Positions 1-8,160 of a stretch of DNA of 12,033 nt are shown here, in pieces. How positions within the stretch are numbered: the first letter of the stretch is position 1; each line of letters starts with the position of its first letter. Position numbers and translations under genes: made by a program. This stretch comes from Bryobacteraceae bacterium (GTDB lineage: Bacteria; Acidobacteriota; Terriglobia; Bryobacterales; Bryobacteraceae), in NCBI GenBank assembly GCA_014379815.1, contig JACMLA010000104.1, positions 1 through 12,033 on the forward strand, in the 5' to 3' direction. The notes beneath the pieces are model-generated. The model saw only the letters and a list, made by a program, of their open reading frames with translations. It was not told where the DNA came from and did no database searches.

Positions 1-1886
1 CGTTTCAGACGCTCAATATGGTGCCTTACTCCCACATCATCCGGCCCGATGTCACAAAGGTGTTCTCAAGCCACACTTTGAAGTTTGGTGGTGAGTTCCG
101 CAAGTTGTTCATGAACTTCCGGCAGCACGGCCAGCCTTCCGGGTCGTACACCTTTAACGCCGGAGTCACTCAGCGCGTTCTGGGCGCGGCAGCCGCACAG
201 ACACAAGGCAACGGTTTCGCGTCATTCCTACTTGGTATTCCGGGGAATGGCAATCTCGAGCACACTTACGCTACCGCATCGGCAAGCGAGTACTTTGGCC
301 TCTACGTGCAAGACGACTGGAAAGTCAGCCGGAAGCTCACAATCAATATAGGCGTGCGTTACGACGTCGATGTCCCCCGAACGGAGCGCTACAACCGCCT
401 TAGCTATTTCGACATCGATGCGCCATCGCCAATTGCCGGCAAGGTCCCCGGCTTCCAGGATCTTAAGGGTGTTATGCGATTTGCGACACCGGACAATCGT
501 CGTCAGACTCCCACCGACCTCAACAACTGGGGACCGCGTTTCGGGTTTGCTTACCAGTTCACGCCGAAATCGGTGTTTCGCGGTGCTTACGCTCTGATGT
601 ATTCCGGTTCCGTGATGCAGGCTGCTGGCACCTCCGGCAGTTCGGGCACCGAAGGGTTTACCGGCTCAACGAACATGATCGTGACAAACAATGGCGGACG
701 GACCTTTGAAGCCTCGCTTAGCAACCCGTTCCCGTCAGGATTTAACCTCCCCCTTGGTGCTGCGGAAGGCGCCATCAGTGGAGCCAGCACCAACCTCGGG
801 CTCGGTATAGGTGCGAGCTTTTTCAATGACTACCGCAATCCGGTCATCCAGCAGTGGAACGGAACGATCCAGCATGAGTTCGGTCGTGGATTTCTTATTG
901 AAGTCGGGTATTTGGGGAGTAAAGGCAACCACCTGATTGACGGGGAGAGCAGCATGACGTTTAATCAGCTTCCAGCGTCGTTCTTCTCACTTGGTAACCA
1001 GTTGCTAAGTACCAATCAAGTGGAGAACCCATTCTTTGGCGTTATCACAAATTCAAACTCCATCTTGTCCCGCCCGACCGTGCCATACAACCAGTTGCTT
1101 CGGGCCTATCCGCAGTACACCAGCGTGAGCGCGTTTCGTAAGCCGCAGGCGAACTCCATCTACCATTCGTTCACCCTGCGGGCAGATAAACGCTTCTCCG
1201 ATGGACTGAACGCTCTGGTCAGCTTCACCGCTGGCAAGCTCATCGACGATGCATCCCAAACAGTCACCTTCCTTGGTGAGGCGGGAACAAAGCAGGACTT
1301 CTACAACCGGGCCGCCGAGCGATCCATCTCGACACAGGATGTCTCGCGCCGGCTGGTACTCAGCGCTAACTACGAATTGCCCTTTGGCCGCAGTAAAGCG
1401 CTGCTCGCAAATGCTCCCAAAGCGATCGACTTTATTCTCGGAGGGTGGCAGATGAATGCCATCGCCAGTTTCCAGAGCGGAGTTCCACTCAAGATCAGCA
1501 ACGGTGGCAACAACACCAACCTCGGTTCCCCGGGACAACGGCCGAACAGCAACGGTAAAACCGCGAAACTGGACAATCCAACCATGGAGAAGTACTTCGA
1601 CACGGCGGTTTTCTCACAGGCTCCAAATTTTACCTTCGGCAATCTGTCGCGGACGTTGCCGGACGTTCGGACGCCATCGCAGAATAACCTCGATGCTTCG
1701 GTTTTCAAGCGCTTCCGGGTAACGGAACGCTCCACGTTCGAGTTTCGGGCAGAGGCTTTCAACGCCACGAATCACCCCACCTGGGCTAACCCAGGCGTCG
1801 ATGTCACAAACGCCAGCAGCTTCGGCGTGATCACAAACAAAAATGGATCCCGCGTACTTCAGCTAGCCTTGAAATTCCTCTTCTGA
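1..1886 (+). CDS. TonB-dependent receptor, Oar-like, C-terminal part (5' end outside window)
   Basis: Outer-membrane beta-barrel transporter powered by TonB/ExbBD that imports an unidentified large or scarce substrate, often a glycan fragment or siderophore. The reading frame is open from base 3, and the text before the first internal ATG (FQTLN) fits the protein, so the true start with its signal peptide, carboxypeptidase-regulatory-like domain and plug lies to the left. About 627 residues are visible, all barrel. Typical strand signatures of the acidobacterial family occur in order: [30 protein letters not shown] followed by [27 protein letters not shown] with [43 protein letters not shown] and [13 protein letters not shown]. 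The protein ends LALKFLF; a terminal Phe preceded by alternating hydrophobic residues is the barrel-assembly signature of outer-membrane proteins. The family assignment is secure, the substrate unknown. A terminator-like hairpin follows the stop. Confidence 0.93.
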   Translation, partial: FQTLNMVPYSHIIRPDVTKVFSSHTLKFGGEFRKLFMNFRQHGQPSGSYTFNAGVTQRVLGAAAAQTQGNGFASFLLGIPGNGNLEHTYATASASEYFGLYVQDDWKVSRKLTINIGVRYDVDVPRTERYNRLSYFDIDAPSPIAGKVPGFQDLKGVMRFATPDNRRQTPTDLNNWGPRFGFAYQFTPKSVFRGAYALMYSGSVMQAAGTSGSSGTEGFTGSTNMIVTNNGGRTFEASLSNPFPSGFNLPLGAAEGAISGASTNLGLGIGASFFNDYRNPVIQQWNGTIQHEFGRGFLIEVGYLGSKGNHLIDGESSMTFNQLPASFFSLGNQLLSTNQVENPFFGVITNSNSILSRPTVPYNQLLRAYPQYTSVSAFRKPQANSIYHSFTLRADKRFSDGLNALVSFTAGKLIDDASQTVTFLGEAGTKQDFYNRAAERSISTQDVSRRLVLSANYELPFGRSKALLANAPKAIDFILGGWQMNAIASFQSGVPLKISNGGNNTNLGSPGQRPNSNGKTAKLDNPTMEKYFDTAVFSQAPNFTFGNLSRTLPDVRTPSQNNLDASVFKRFRVTERSTFEFRAEAFNATNHPTWANPGVDVTNASSFGVITNKNGSRVLQLALKFLF

Positions 1887-1894
1887 TACCGTAG

Positions 1895-1930
1895 CGGAGA
1901 GCCTGGGCGACACGGCTCTCCGACTTTCTC
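1895..1930 (+). terminator. Rho-independent-like terminator after the TonB-dependent receptor
   Basis: A perfect 9-bp inverted repeat, CGGAGAGCC (1895-1903) and GGCTCTCCG (1914-1922), has a 10-nt loop and is followed by the pyrimidine-rich ACTTTCTC. It starts 9 bases after the receptor stop codon and ends 22 bases before the next start codon. The T-run is short (TTT), so termination may be partial, leaving the downstream propeller gene on a read-through transcript. Confidence 0.6.
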
Positions 1931-1944
1931 CGGCGACATTTCAA

Positions 1945-3444
1945 ATGATCAACCCTCTGCGTTCTCTCCTCTGCTGCCTGCTTCTTTCCCATACCTTGTT
2001 TGCGCAGACATCCACTCCCACTGGGATGTTCGAAGGGCACCAGGATGTCGGCACGGTTCTGCACGCCGGCAGCGCTACGTTTGACTCATCCACGCGTGCC
2101 TATACGGTCACCGGGAGCGGCGAGAATATGTGGGGCACCCAAGACGCATTTCATTTTGTCTGGAAGAAAATATCGGGCGATGTCACTTTGACCGCCGACA
2201 TTCAGATCCTCAGCGAAGGTGGCGACCCCCATCGAAAGGCGGCCCTGATGATCCGCCAGAGCCTCGATGCGGATTCCGCTTATGCTGACGCTGCATTGCA
2301 CGGAGATGGACTCACGTCGCTTCAGTTCCGGGATGAAAAAGGAGGCGCTACCCACGAGGTGCAGTCCAGTGTTTCCGGACCCCGCCGGCTGCGTTTGACG
2401 AAGCGTGGAGAAGACTTTTACATGTCAGTTGCCGGTCCAGGGGAAGAGCTTAGGATCGCTGGTGGGTCGGCGCGTTTTGCCCTTCAGGGCTCTTTCTATA
2501 TTGGACTTGGTGTCTGCGCGCATAACAAAGACAGAACCGAGAAGGCCGTGTTTTCCAACGTCGAGCTGAAGGAAATACCTCCGTCCGGCGACGCGAAGCC
2601 GGTACTGCACAGCACTCTTGAGACAATCACAGTCTCGTCCACTGATCGCAAGTCGGTTTACGTGGTCCCGGAGCACATTGAAGCTCCCAACTGGACACCT
2701 GACGGAACCTCCCTCATCTTCAATAGCAAGGGCCGTCTTCATCGCATTCCAGCAACTGGCGGCAAACCCGACGTGATTGATACTGGCTTTGCGATCCGCT
2801 GCAATAACGATCACGGAATCTCACCGGATGGAACGATGCTCGCGATCAGCGATGGGTCGCAAGAGGACAAGCGTTCCCGCATTTACGTCGTCCCAATCTC
2901 AGGAGGGACGCCGCGTCGCGTGACGGAGAGTGCACCCTCGTACTGGCATGGCTGGTCTCCCGATGGAAAGACACTGACATTCTGTGGTCAGCGGGATGGC
3001 GAGTTTGACATCTACACCATCCCCGTAGAAGGGGGAAAAGAAACGCGCCTTACCAGCGCAAAAGGTCTGGACGATGGCCCCGAGTACTCGCCCGACGGAA
3101 AATACATTTACTTCAATTCCGAGCGTTCTGGAAGGATGCAAATCTGGCGCATGCACACAGATGGGAGCGAGCAGGAGCAGGTAACTTCGGACGACTACAA
3201 CAACTGGTTTCCCCACCTGTCGCCCGACGGCCGTTCCATGGCGTTTCTGACCTACGGAAAAGAGGTGACAGGCCACCCCGCGAACAAGGATGTGATGCTG
3301 CGCCTAATGTCCCTGTCCGACCAGAAGATCCGCGTGCTTGCAAAACTATTCGGTGGGCAGGGAACTATCAACGTACCCTCCTGGTCTCCGGACAGCCGGC
3401 GTATCGCGTTTGTCAGCTATCAGCTTTTGCCCCCGTCCAACTAG
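1945..3444 (+). CDS. Exported TolB-type beta-propeller protein with N-terminal beta-sandwich domain
   Basis: Predicted secreted or periplasmic protein of 499 aa. A signal peptide is visible at residues 1-20 (hydrophobic core [13 protein letters not shown], likely cut before QTSTP). Residues about 28-212 resemble the DUF1349/concanavalin-like beta-sandwich ([20 protein letters not shown], then [16 protein letters not shown]). Residues about 230-495 are a six-bladed TolB/PD40 propeller with repeated blade motifs: [72 protein letters not shown]. Proteins of this layout are often labelled TolB-like or 'biopolymer transporter', but nothing here shows a Tol-Pal role; binding of a carbohydrate or peptide is only an inference from the folds. 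The ATG at 1945 is chosen because the signal peptide begins there, although no clear Shine-Dalgarno is seen. The gene lies 58 bp after the receptor, and its last 32 bp overlap the convergent tetR-type gene. Confidence 0.85.
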   Translation: MINPLRSLLCCLLLSHTLFAQTSTPTGMFEGHQDVGTVLHAGSATFDSSTRAYTVTGSGENMWGTQDAFHFVWKKISGDVTLTADIQILSEGGDPHRKAALMIRQSLDADSAYADAALHGDGLTSLQFRDEKGGATHEVQSSVSGPRRLRLTKRGEDFYMSVAGPGEELRIAGGSARFALQGSFYIGLGVCAHNKDRTEKAVFSNVELKEIPPSGDAKPVLHSTLETITVSSTDRKSVYVVPEHIEAPNWTPDGTSLIFNSKGRLHRIPATGGKPDVIDTGFAIRCNNDHGISPDGTMLAISDGSQEDKRSRIYVVPISGGTPRRVTESAPSYWHGWSPDGKTLTFCGQRDGEFDIYTIPVEGGKETRLTSAKGLDDGPEYSPDGKYIYFNSERSGRMQIWRMHTDGSEQEQVTSDDYNNWFPHLSPDGRSMAFLTYGKEVTGHPANKDVMLRLMSLSDQKIRVLAKLFGGQGTINVPSWSPDSRRIAFVSYQLLPPSN

Positions 3445-4021
3445 GCGCCCGGAATATAGACGGAAACAAGAAATCGCAATGCCGGTTAATCTCCCTGGCA
3501 GAATGGACAGGTATTCCTAAGAAAAGCCGAGCGTAGAGGGGAGTGTACAAGCTTTCGAGGGCGCAAGGCACGTTCAGTTCCGCTACACACTCACCCTCTG
3601 TAATGGCTCTCATCATACGGGCAAAACCCCACTCTTTACGCGGACGCACCCAGTATTGCTGGATCGACTCGACCAGGTCCTTATCGGTTCGCGAGCCGAT
3701 GATCAGGGCGGCAAGGACTTCCCCTCGTTCGCTTCTAAGAAGTTTGGCGAGTTGCTGTATCTGTTGCCGAAAATCTTCCGAGGCTGAGCCTGTTTCGGGA
3801 AACGACAACTCGGTGACCGTTTCATCGAAGAAGGCATCCACGGCAAGTGCTGCCCGGCCGGCCCACCACCGATAGATAGTCGTCTTTCCAACGCCAGCCT
3901 CTCTGGCGACCCCTTCCAGGGCCAGACTCTCGTAGCCTCTTTCACGCAGGAGTCTGAAGGTAGCTTGCAGGATAGACTTCCTCGACTGTTCATCCCGGGG
4001 CCTTCCAGGCGAACTTATCAT
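3413..4021 (-). CDS. TetR/AcrR family transcriptional repressor
   Basis: DNA-binding regulator of 202 aa, the usual TetR length. Residues 11-58 form the TetR_N domain: [19 protein letters not shown] is helix 1 with its turn, and the helix-turn-helix is [19 protein letters not shown] (residues 38-56), matching the family consensus closely. The remainder is a helical ligand and dimerisation domain, probably of the TetR_C_11 or TetR_C_16 kind; its ligand cannot be read from the sequence. A Shine-Dalgarno-like AGGGAG lies 13 nt upstream of the ATG. The gene is divergent from the NmrA-like gene, with 66 bp between start codons and a perfect palindrome in the gap, so self-repression plus control of the neighbour is the natural model. 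The last ten codons overlap the 3' end of the convergent propeller gene. Confidence 0.93.
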   Translation of the reverse strand: MISSPGRPRDEQSRKSILQATFRLLRERGYESLALEGVAREAGVGKTTIYRWWAGRAALAVDAFFDETVTELSFPETGSASEDFRQQIQQLAKLLRSERGEVLAALIIGSRTDKDLVESIQQYWVRPRKEWGFARMMRAITEGECVAELNVPCALESLYTPLYARLFLGIPVHSAREINRHCDFLFPSIFRAPSWTGAKADS

Positions 4022-4049
4022 TCCCGTACCAAGTCTCCCTTATTATGAT
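4021..4049 (+). promoter_or_regulatory. Candidate promoter of the NmrA-like gene
   Basis: TTCCCG (4021-4026) is separated by 17 nt from TATGAT (4044-4049). The -10 box matches sigma-70 consensus at 5 of 6 bases; the -35 box is weak (3 of 6). The expected start point near 4056 falls inside the palindromic operator, giving a leader of about 32 nt. No clear Shine-Dalgarno precedes the ATG at 4088. Confidence 0.4.
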
Positions 4050-4070
4050 ACGCTACGGTAGCGTAACGAA
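4042..4070 (-). promoter_or_regulatory. Candidate promoter of the TetR-type gene
   Basis: On the minus strand CATAAT (4047-4042) matches the -10 consensus at 5 of 6 bases. At 17-bp spacing the -35 position reads TTCGTT (4070-4065), a poor match. The spacer is almost exactly the palindromic operator. This -10 shares its AT-rich core with the opposing -10 for the NmrA-like gene. Confidence 0.3.
4049..4065. promoter_or_regulatory. 17-bp perfect palindromic operator for the TetR-type regulator
   Basis: TACGCTACGGTAGCGTA has two perfect 8-bp arms around one central base (4057). It lies between the divergent start codons of the TetR-type regulator (ATG at 4021) and the NmrA-like oxidoreductase (ATG at 4088). 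The length, symmetry and location are those of TetR-family operators. It coincides with the spacer of the candidate promoter for the regulator and the start point of the candidate promoter for the oxidoreductase, so one bound dimer could silence both. Binding itself is inferred. Confidence 0.8.
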
Positions 4071-4087
4071 TCACAAAGTTATTCCAC

Positions 4088-4978
4088 ATGCTACTAATCA
4101 CCACACCTACAGGGAACTCCGGCCGTCATGTTGTTAACCAGGCTATCCGCGCCGGTAAAACCGTCAGAGCTTTTGTCAGGGACGCGAGCAAGCTTCACCC
4201 GGATGTAGCTTCTCACGTCGAAGTATACGAAGGAGACCTTCAGGATGAGCGTGCCTTGCAAATGGCAGCCGAAGGAACTGAAGCGGTCTTCTACTGCATC
4301 CCGCAGTCGGGAGAGCCCGAAGACGTGAGGCGGTACTATCAATCCTTTGCAGAACCAGCAGCCCGGGCGTTGCAAGCGGCCTGCGTCAAGAGAGTCGTGA
4401 CAATATCGGGAGGCAAGGGCGACCCCGACGACATCGGTCCGAGCGGCCCCCTCGCGGCAATGGAGCGGGAGTTTAACAACACCGGTGTTGCGACACGGCA
4501 CGTACGTTGCGGATACTTCATGGAAAACTTCCTTTACACCGTACCGCAACTCCGGTTTCGAAATTCGTTTTCCCTGCCGGTATCAGCCGACTATCCTATG
4601 GCGCTGATGGCGGCGGAAGATATCGGCAAGACTGCCGCCCGCTGGCTCCTCGACTCGTCTTGGGACGGGCAAGAAGGGGTTAACGTTCCGTTTGGCCAGT
4701 CCACCTCCTGCGCCTTGATTGCTGAAGTCTTTAGTGAGGTTCTCGGCAAACCCATTACATTTCTGCCAATCACCGGTGATGAATACAAGCAGATGCTGAT
4801 GAAGTTTGGTGTTAGCGAGGCGATGGGACAGTCGCTTAAGGAGATGTTTGCGTCAATCCACGATGGCTCAATCGGAGACGCTACGGGAGCCGCGCACCAG
4901 GGTGGAGTCACGCTGAGAGCATGGGCAATGGATCATCTCAAGCCTGCTGTGGAAAGCCCCGACAGTTTTCATGGGTGA
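4088..4978 (+). CDS. NmrA-like / NAD(P)-binding Rossmann-fold oxidoreductase
   Basis: Cytoplasmic 296-aa protein of the atypical short-chain dehydrogenase (NmrA/HSCARG, QorB/AzoB-like) group, whose members reduce quinones or azo compounds or sense the NADP/NADPH ratio. The N-terminal dinucleotide loop TPTGNSGRHVV (residues 6-16) carries the G-x-x-G pattern; R26 and R30 after strand 2 (VRAFVRDASK) suit an NADP phosphate. EGDLQD (48-53) is the usual adenine-contact segment, RVVTISG (102-108) is strand 5, and RCGYFMENFL (140-149) corresponds to the family's conserved R-P-x-x-F-M-E-N segment. The classical Tyr-x-x-x-Lys pair of typical dehydrogenases is not evident, which fits the atypical subfamily. 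The gene is divergent from the TetR-type regulator and probably controlled by it; such pairs commonly respond to electrophiles or aromatic compounds, which is inference here. It ends 9 bp before the convergent permease gene. Confidence 0.85.
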   Translation: MLLITTPTGNSGRHVVNQAIRAGKTVRAFVRDASKLHPDVASHVEVYEGDLQDERALQMAAEGTEAVFYCIPQSGEPEDVRRYYQSFAEPAARALQAACVKRVVTISGGKGDPDDIGPSGPLAAMEREFNNTGVATRHVRCGYFMENFLYTVPQLRFRNSFSLPVSADYPMALMAAEDIGKTAARWLLDSSWDGQEGVNVPFGQSTSCALIAEVFSEVLGKPITFLPITGDEYKQMLMKFGVSEAMGQSLKEMFASIHDGSIGDATGAAHQGGVTLRAWAMDHLKPAVESPDSFHG

Positions 4979-4987
4979 ACGACCTCG

Positions 4988-7675
4988 TCACTCAGCGCGC
5001 AGTGCTACTGCCGGATCAATCGTGGCTGCCCTGCGCGCTGGCAGGTAGCTGGCAAGCGTCGCCGCGAGGATCAGCCCAGCCGACACCGCAGCATACGTCA
5101 GCGGATCGGCTGGGCTTACCTGGAACAGCAGTGCCTTCATTAGTTGTGTCAGGACAAGCGCAGTTGCCAGGCCGCACACGGCACCGACAAGAGACAGCAT
5201 TAGTCCGTGGCCCACGAACAGTTTTGTGACATCGTTCAGAGGAGCGCCGAGTGCGAGACGTATTCCGATTTCCCGAGTGCGTTGCGAGACCGAATACGAA
5301 ATCACTCCATAGATGCCGACGATGCCCAGAAGAAGTGCCATCGCACCCGCAATTGCCAGCAGAACCAGCGTGAACGAGGTGCGCGCAAGGGAACCATCGT
5401 AGACGGCCTGCAGCGTTCTCACGTTTGCCACTGGCAAATTCGGATTCACACTCCAGACGGCTTGCCGGATTTCCTTTAGCAGTGCTGCGGATCCTGCTCT
5501 GGGCGTCCGGATCACGAACGCTACACTGCGTTGTACCCGGATTTCCTTTCGGTGATTGCCTTCCAGCAGAGGCCAGTAGGCAATAGCCGGTGCATCCTGA
5601 TCTACGCCCTTATCCCGCAGGTCGGCCAGGACGCCGACTACTTCCCGCCAATCATCTGTCAGCGCCTTACGAATGCGTTTTCCGAGGGCGGCCTGTGGAT
5701 CTCGCCACAACTCGCGAGCTAGATTCGCTGAGATTAGGGCCACTGGTGTTTGATTGTATGTGTCAGCCCAAGTGAAATCGCGCCCTGCGACCAGCCGGCT
5801 ACCGATGGTAGAGACATAGCCCGGAGAGATGTACTTGTGCCGTCGGATTGTTGGCAGTGTTCCTTCGCGGTAGGTCTGATCCTCCACGTAAACCGCATCA
5901 TTCGGACCTCCGTCCATAGGCACCGTTCTGGTTATTGCAACCGAGGAAACGCCCGGCAGTCCCTCAATCTTCCTGAGTATCTGCTCCTGAATCTGCATAG
6001 TTCGCCCTGGTTCCTTCGCTTGGGTCTCCGGAACCGAGATGCCGATCGTTTGCACGTTTTGCGCGCCGGAGAACCCTGGGTCGATGTCGTGCAGCGCCTG
6101 GAATGTGCGGATCATCAGGCCCGAACTAACCAGCAGAACAACCGCGAGCGCAACCTGAGTAATGACAAGAAAGTTCCGAGCCCGATGCCTGTCTTTGCTC
6201 TGACTTATGGAACGCCCCCCGCTTCGCAGCAGGTTCAGGAGTTCAGGATGCGCGTACTTAAACACCGGTATCAGGCCGAAGAGCAAGCCCGAGGCTACTG
6301 AAATGCCAAGCGTGAACACGACCACCACGGGATCGATCGAGACGGTGCTGACTCGCGGGAGAGGAGAAAGCCCCGACGACACGAGGAATCGCAAAGCTAG
6401 CTCGGCAAGTACCAGTCCAAGAATGCCTCCGGTAACGCTCAGGAGCAGACTCTCCGCCAGCAGCTCACGCGTGATGCGCCCCCACCTTGCACCAAGAGCC
6501 ACGCGAACGGCTAGTTCCTGCTGGCGCCCATCGGCGCGGACCAGCGAGAGATTTGCAATGTTAGCGCACGCAATCAACAATACAATCCCCACCGTAGCCA
6601 TCAATACCCAGAGCGTGTTGCCACTGTTGCCTACCAGGTCGTCTTTCAGGAATCGCAGGTTGGGAGCGATGCGGGCGTGGGTAAACGTATTTGCGCTGAA
6701 TCCTGGGTTAGGCGGAAACTTAGCTGGCACCATCGGCAACATGCGAGCGATATCGGCGTTGGCTTGCTGGATCGTCGCGCCTTGCTTGAGCCTTGCTATG
6801 CCGCGATAGCTGAAGTTCACCTGGAATACCTTTGCGCGGTCAAACTGCAAAGGCAATAGCAAGAAGACTTCCTGATCGAGGAATTCAAAAGACGGTGGAA
6901 GAACTCCGATCACTTCAGTTGGGTTCCCGTCGATCGTAATGCTGCGACCCAGCATCGAGCGGTCCCCCCCGAAGTGGGAATTCCAATAGCCATTAGACAG
7001 AATCACCGTTGGGTTGCTGCCTGCTCCCTCGTCGACGCTACTAAAGGTACGCCCAAGGAAGGGCTGGACCTTTAGCACAGGGAGGAGACGACTTGTGACC
7101 ATCAGTACGGGAACTTCCTCTGGCTCCGCATTTCCAGTGATGCTTGACGTCGAGGTACTCCACAGACTCAGGTCTTCAAACACCCGGTTCTCGTCTCTAT
7201 AGGTGAAGTAAAGCGAAGGCGACATCCTCAGATCGCTGATGTTGACGCCAGCTGCGGTATGCGAAAGAGCAATCAGTCGCTCGGCCTGCGGGTAGGGCAG
7301 AGGCTTTAATAGTACGCCGCAGATCAAGCTGAAGATCGCTGTATTCGAGCCTATTCCCAATGTGAGCGTCAGCAAGCTGACGGCTGCGAAGCCTGGACTA
7401 CGGCATAGCCGGCGAACCGCAAAACGCACATCGTCGAGAAACCCGCTAATCCCGTTCTCCCATCCATAGGCACGGACTCCTTCCCGGACTACAGTTACAT
7501 TGCCAAGCTCCAGTTGCGCGGCCCGGCGGGCTTCTTTGGGAGAGAGTCCGCCTGCCTCTCTAGCGGCCGTGGACTCTTCGAGGTAGTGATCGACTTCGTC
7601 AGCGACATCCTGGTCCGAGGCCGCGCGATTGGTCAGTACGCCGAAGCCACGAGTCAACTGGCGCCAGAGGGACAT
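4988..7675 (-). CDS. ADOP-type ABC transporter permease (duplicated MacB/FtsX permease without ATPase)
   Basis: Inner-membrane protein of 895 aa matching the acidobacterial duplicated orphan permease family (TIGR03434 type). Residues 1-80 are a cytosolic prefix domain (DEVDHYLEE, GLSPKEARRAAQLELGN). The first half has a transmembrane helix at about 96-120 (AVSLLTLTLGIGSNTAIFSL), a periplasmic MacB-like domain to about 345, and FtsX helices at 354-380, 405-432 and 448-470. The second half repeats this plan: a helix at 502-522, a periplasmic domain to about 760, then helices at about 767-795, 823-846 and 862-880. Both halves contain the coupling-helix motif before the second FtsX helix (QELAVRVALGA and TREIGIRLALGA). 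It ends with the hallmark IDPAVALRAE. No Walker motifs are present and no ATPase gene adjoins, hence 'orphan'. A Shine-Dalgarno GAGGG (7689-7685) lies within the end of the upstream padR-type gene, so the two are probably co-translated. Substrate unknown. Confidence 0.93.
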   Translation of the reverse strand: MSLWRQLTRGFGVLTNRAASDQDVADEVDHYLEESTAAREAGGLSPKEARRAAQLELGNVTVVREGVRAYGWENGISGFLDDVRFAVRRLCRSPGFAAVSLLTLTLGIGSNTAIFSLICGVLLKPLPYPQAERLIALSHTAAGVNISDLRMSPSLYFTYRDENRVFEDLSLWSTSTSSITGNAEPEEVPVLMVTSRLLPVLKVQPFLGRTFSSVDEGAGSNPTVILSNGYWNSHFGGDRSMLGRSITIDGNPTEVIGVLPPSFEFLDQEVFLLLPLQFDRAKVFQVNFSYRGIARLKQGATIQQANADIARMLPMVPAKFPPNPGFSANTFTHARIAPNLRFLKDDLVGNSGNTLWVLMATVGIVLLIACANIANLSLVRADGRQQELAVRVALGARWGRITRELLAESLLLSVTGGILGLVLAELALRFLVSSGLSPLPRVSTVSIDPVVVVFTLGISVASGLLFGLIPVFKYAHPELLNLLRSGGRSISQSKDRHRARNFLVITQVALAVVLLVSSGLMIRTFQALHDIDPGFSGAQNVQTIGISVPETQAKEPGRTMQIQEQILRKIEGLPGVSSVAITRTVPMDGGPNDAVYVEDQTYREGTLPTIRRHKYISPGYVSTIGSRLVAGRDFTWADTYNQTPVALISANLARELWRDPQAALGKRIRKALTDDWREVVGVLADLRDKGVDQDAPAIAYWPLLEGNHRKEIRVQRSVAFVIRTPRAGSAALLKEIRQAVWSVNPNLPVANVRTLQAVYDGSLARTSFTLVLLAIAGAMALLLGIVGIYGVISYSVSQRTREIGIRLALGAPLNDVTKLFVGHGLMLSLVGAVCGLATALVLTQLMKALLFQVSPADPLTYAAVSAGLILAATLASYLPARRAATIDPAVALRAE

Positions 7676-7680
7676 CGGGG

Positions 7681-8016
7681 CTAGCCCTCTGCCTTTAGAA
7701 GACGCGCGATGGCAGATGCCCGGCGGGTCCAGTCCGCGGTCTCGACCTCCAGCTGCTTCTTACCGGCGCGCGTAAGACTATAAAACTTGGCACGGCGCGA
7801 GTTCTCGGTCACGCGCCATTCTGCATCCAGCCATCCAACCCGCTCCAGCCTCTGGAAGGCGGTAAGGAGGGATCCGGGATTGACCTTGAAGACTCCCTTC
7901 GAGACCTGTTCAATTCGTCGCGCAATGCCGAATCCGTGCATTGGCTCAAGGCTGAGAGTCTTGAGGATGAGCATGTCGAGCGTGCCCTGGATAACGTCGG
8001 TATTTTGTTCGCCCAT
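7681..8016 (-). CDS. PadR family transcriptional regulator (acidobacterial type)
   Basis: Small winged-helix repressor of 111 aa, the usual length for the acidobacterial PadR subgroup (TIGR03433 type) that travels with ADOP permeases. The signature runs IQGTLDMLILKTLSLEPMHG (residues 9-28), FGIARRIEQVSKG (29-41), the recognition region VNPGSLLTAFQRLERVGWL (45-63), and the wing ENSRRAKFYSLTRAGKKQL (71-89). The first half of the winged helix normally carries 'y-P-a-L'; here it reads 'N-P-G-S-L', the variant common in acidobacteria. The short C-terminal helix (to residue 111) would give dimerisation. The gene precedes the permease gene by 5 bp on the same strand and is preceded by an inverted repeat overlapping its -35 box, so self-repression of the padR-permease operon is likely. 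The inducer is unknown. Confidence 0.95.
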   Translation of the reverse strand: MGEQNTDVIQGTLDMLILKTLSLEPMHGFGIARRIEQVSKGVFKVNPGSLLTAFQRLERVGWLDAEWRVTENSRRAKFYSLTRAGKKQLEVETADWTRRASAIARLLKAEG

Positions 8017-8046
8017 AGCGTCCCAAAAGAGAAGTATGAGGCAACG

Positions 8047-8074
8047 ATAACACGAACCACATCTTGGTTGTCAA
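8047..8074 (-). promoter_or_regulatory. Candidate sigma-70 promoter of the padR-ADOP operon
   Basis: On the minus strand a perfect TTGACA (8074-8069) is followed after 16 nt by TGTTAT (8052-8047), which matches the -10 consensus at 4 of 6 bases. The start point would be near 8040, giving a leader of about 24 nt. The -35 box is embedded in the inverted repeat at 8057-8081. Confidence 0.6.
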
Positions 8075-8081
8075 GATGTGG
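8057..8081. promoter_or_regulatory. Inverted repeat, likely PadR operator
   Basis: Perfect 10-bp arms CCACATCTTG (8057-8066) and CAAGATGTGG (8072-8081) flank the 5-nt spacer GTTGT. The centre is 53 bp upstream of the padR-type start codon. The right arm plus spacer contains, on the minus strand, a consensus TTGACA -35 element, so occupancy would block the operon promoter. ACAT/ATGT blocks inside the arms resemble those described in PadR-family operators. It could be a hairpin, but it lies upstream of the transcription start in the padR direction and has no T-run. Confidence 0.75.
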
Positions 8082-8148
8082 ACATCAACGGGAACGTATT
8101 GGACGTTGCCTTCCCGGGGACCTGTCTGCGCAGCCGATGTGAAGCGAC

Positions 8149-8154
8149 TATACT
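8149..8154 (+). promoter_or_regulatory. -10 box just ahead of the methyltransferase start (possible leaderless mRNA)
   Basis: TATACT matches the -10 consensus at 5 of 6 bases and ends 6 nt before the ATG at 8161. Transcription would therefore start at or within a base of the A of the start codon. No Shine-Dalgarno sequence precedes this ATG, which agrees with a leaderless message. I see no good -35 box at 16-18 bp spacing. Confidence 0.45.
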
Positions 8155-8160
8155 CTTCCT

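Noticed and set aside
1053..1538. Minus-strand open frame of 161 codons within the TonB-dependent receptor
   Set aside because: The receptor reading on the plus strand is clearly the real one; no motif or ribosome site supports the antisense frame.
1945..3444. Assignment of the propeller gene as tolB of the Tol-Pal system
   Set aside because: It has an extra N-terminal beta-sandwich domain, lacks the TolB N-terminal domain, and has no tolQRA or pal neighbours.
4979..4987. Terminator between the convergent NmrA-like and permease genes
   Set aside because: Only 9 bp separate the stops and no hairpin of useful length is visible there; transcripts probably end inside the opposing gene or by Rho.
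6207..6809. Plus-strand open frame of 200 codons inside the permease gene
   Set aside because: It is antisense to a well-supported ADOP gene, and its composition (Arg, Ser, Thr, Pro rich) is typical of an antisense shadow in GC-rich DNA.
7678..7687. Palindrome GGGCTAGCCC at the padR-ADOP junction that could hide the permease Shine-Dalgarno
   Set aside because: As RNA it gives only a 3-bp stem with a 4-nt loop, too weak to call a regulatory hairpin; it may simply follow from the SD and the stop codon.
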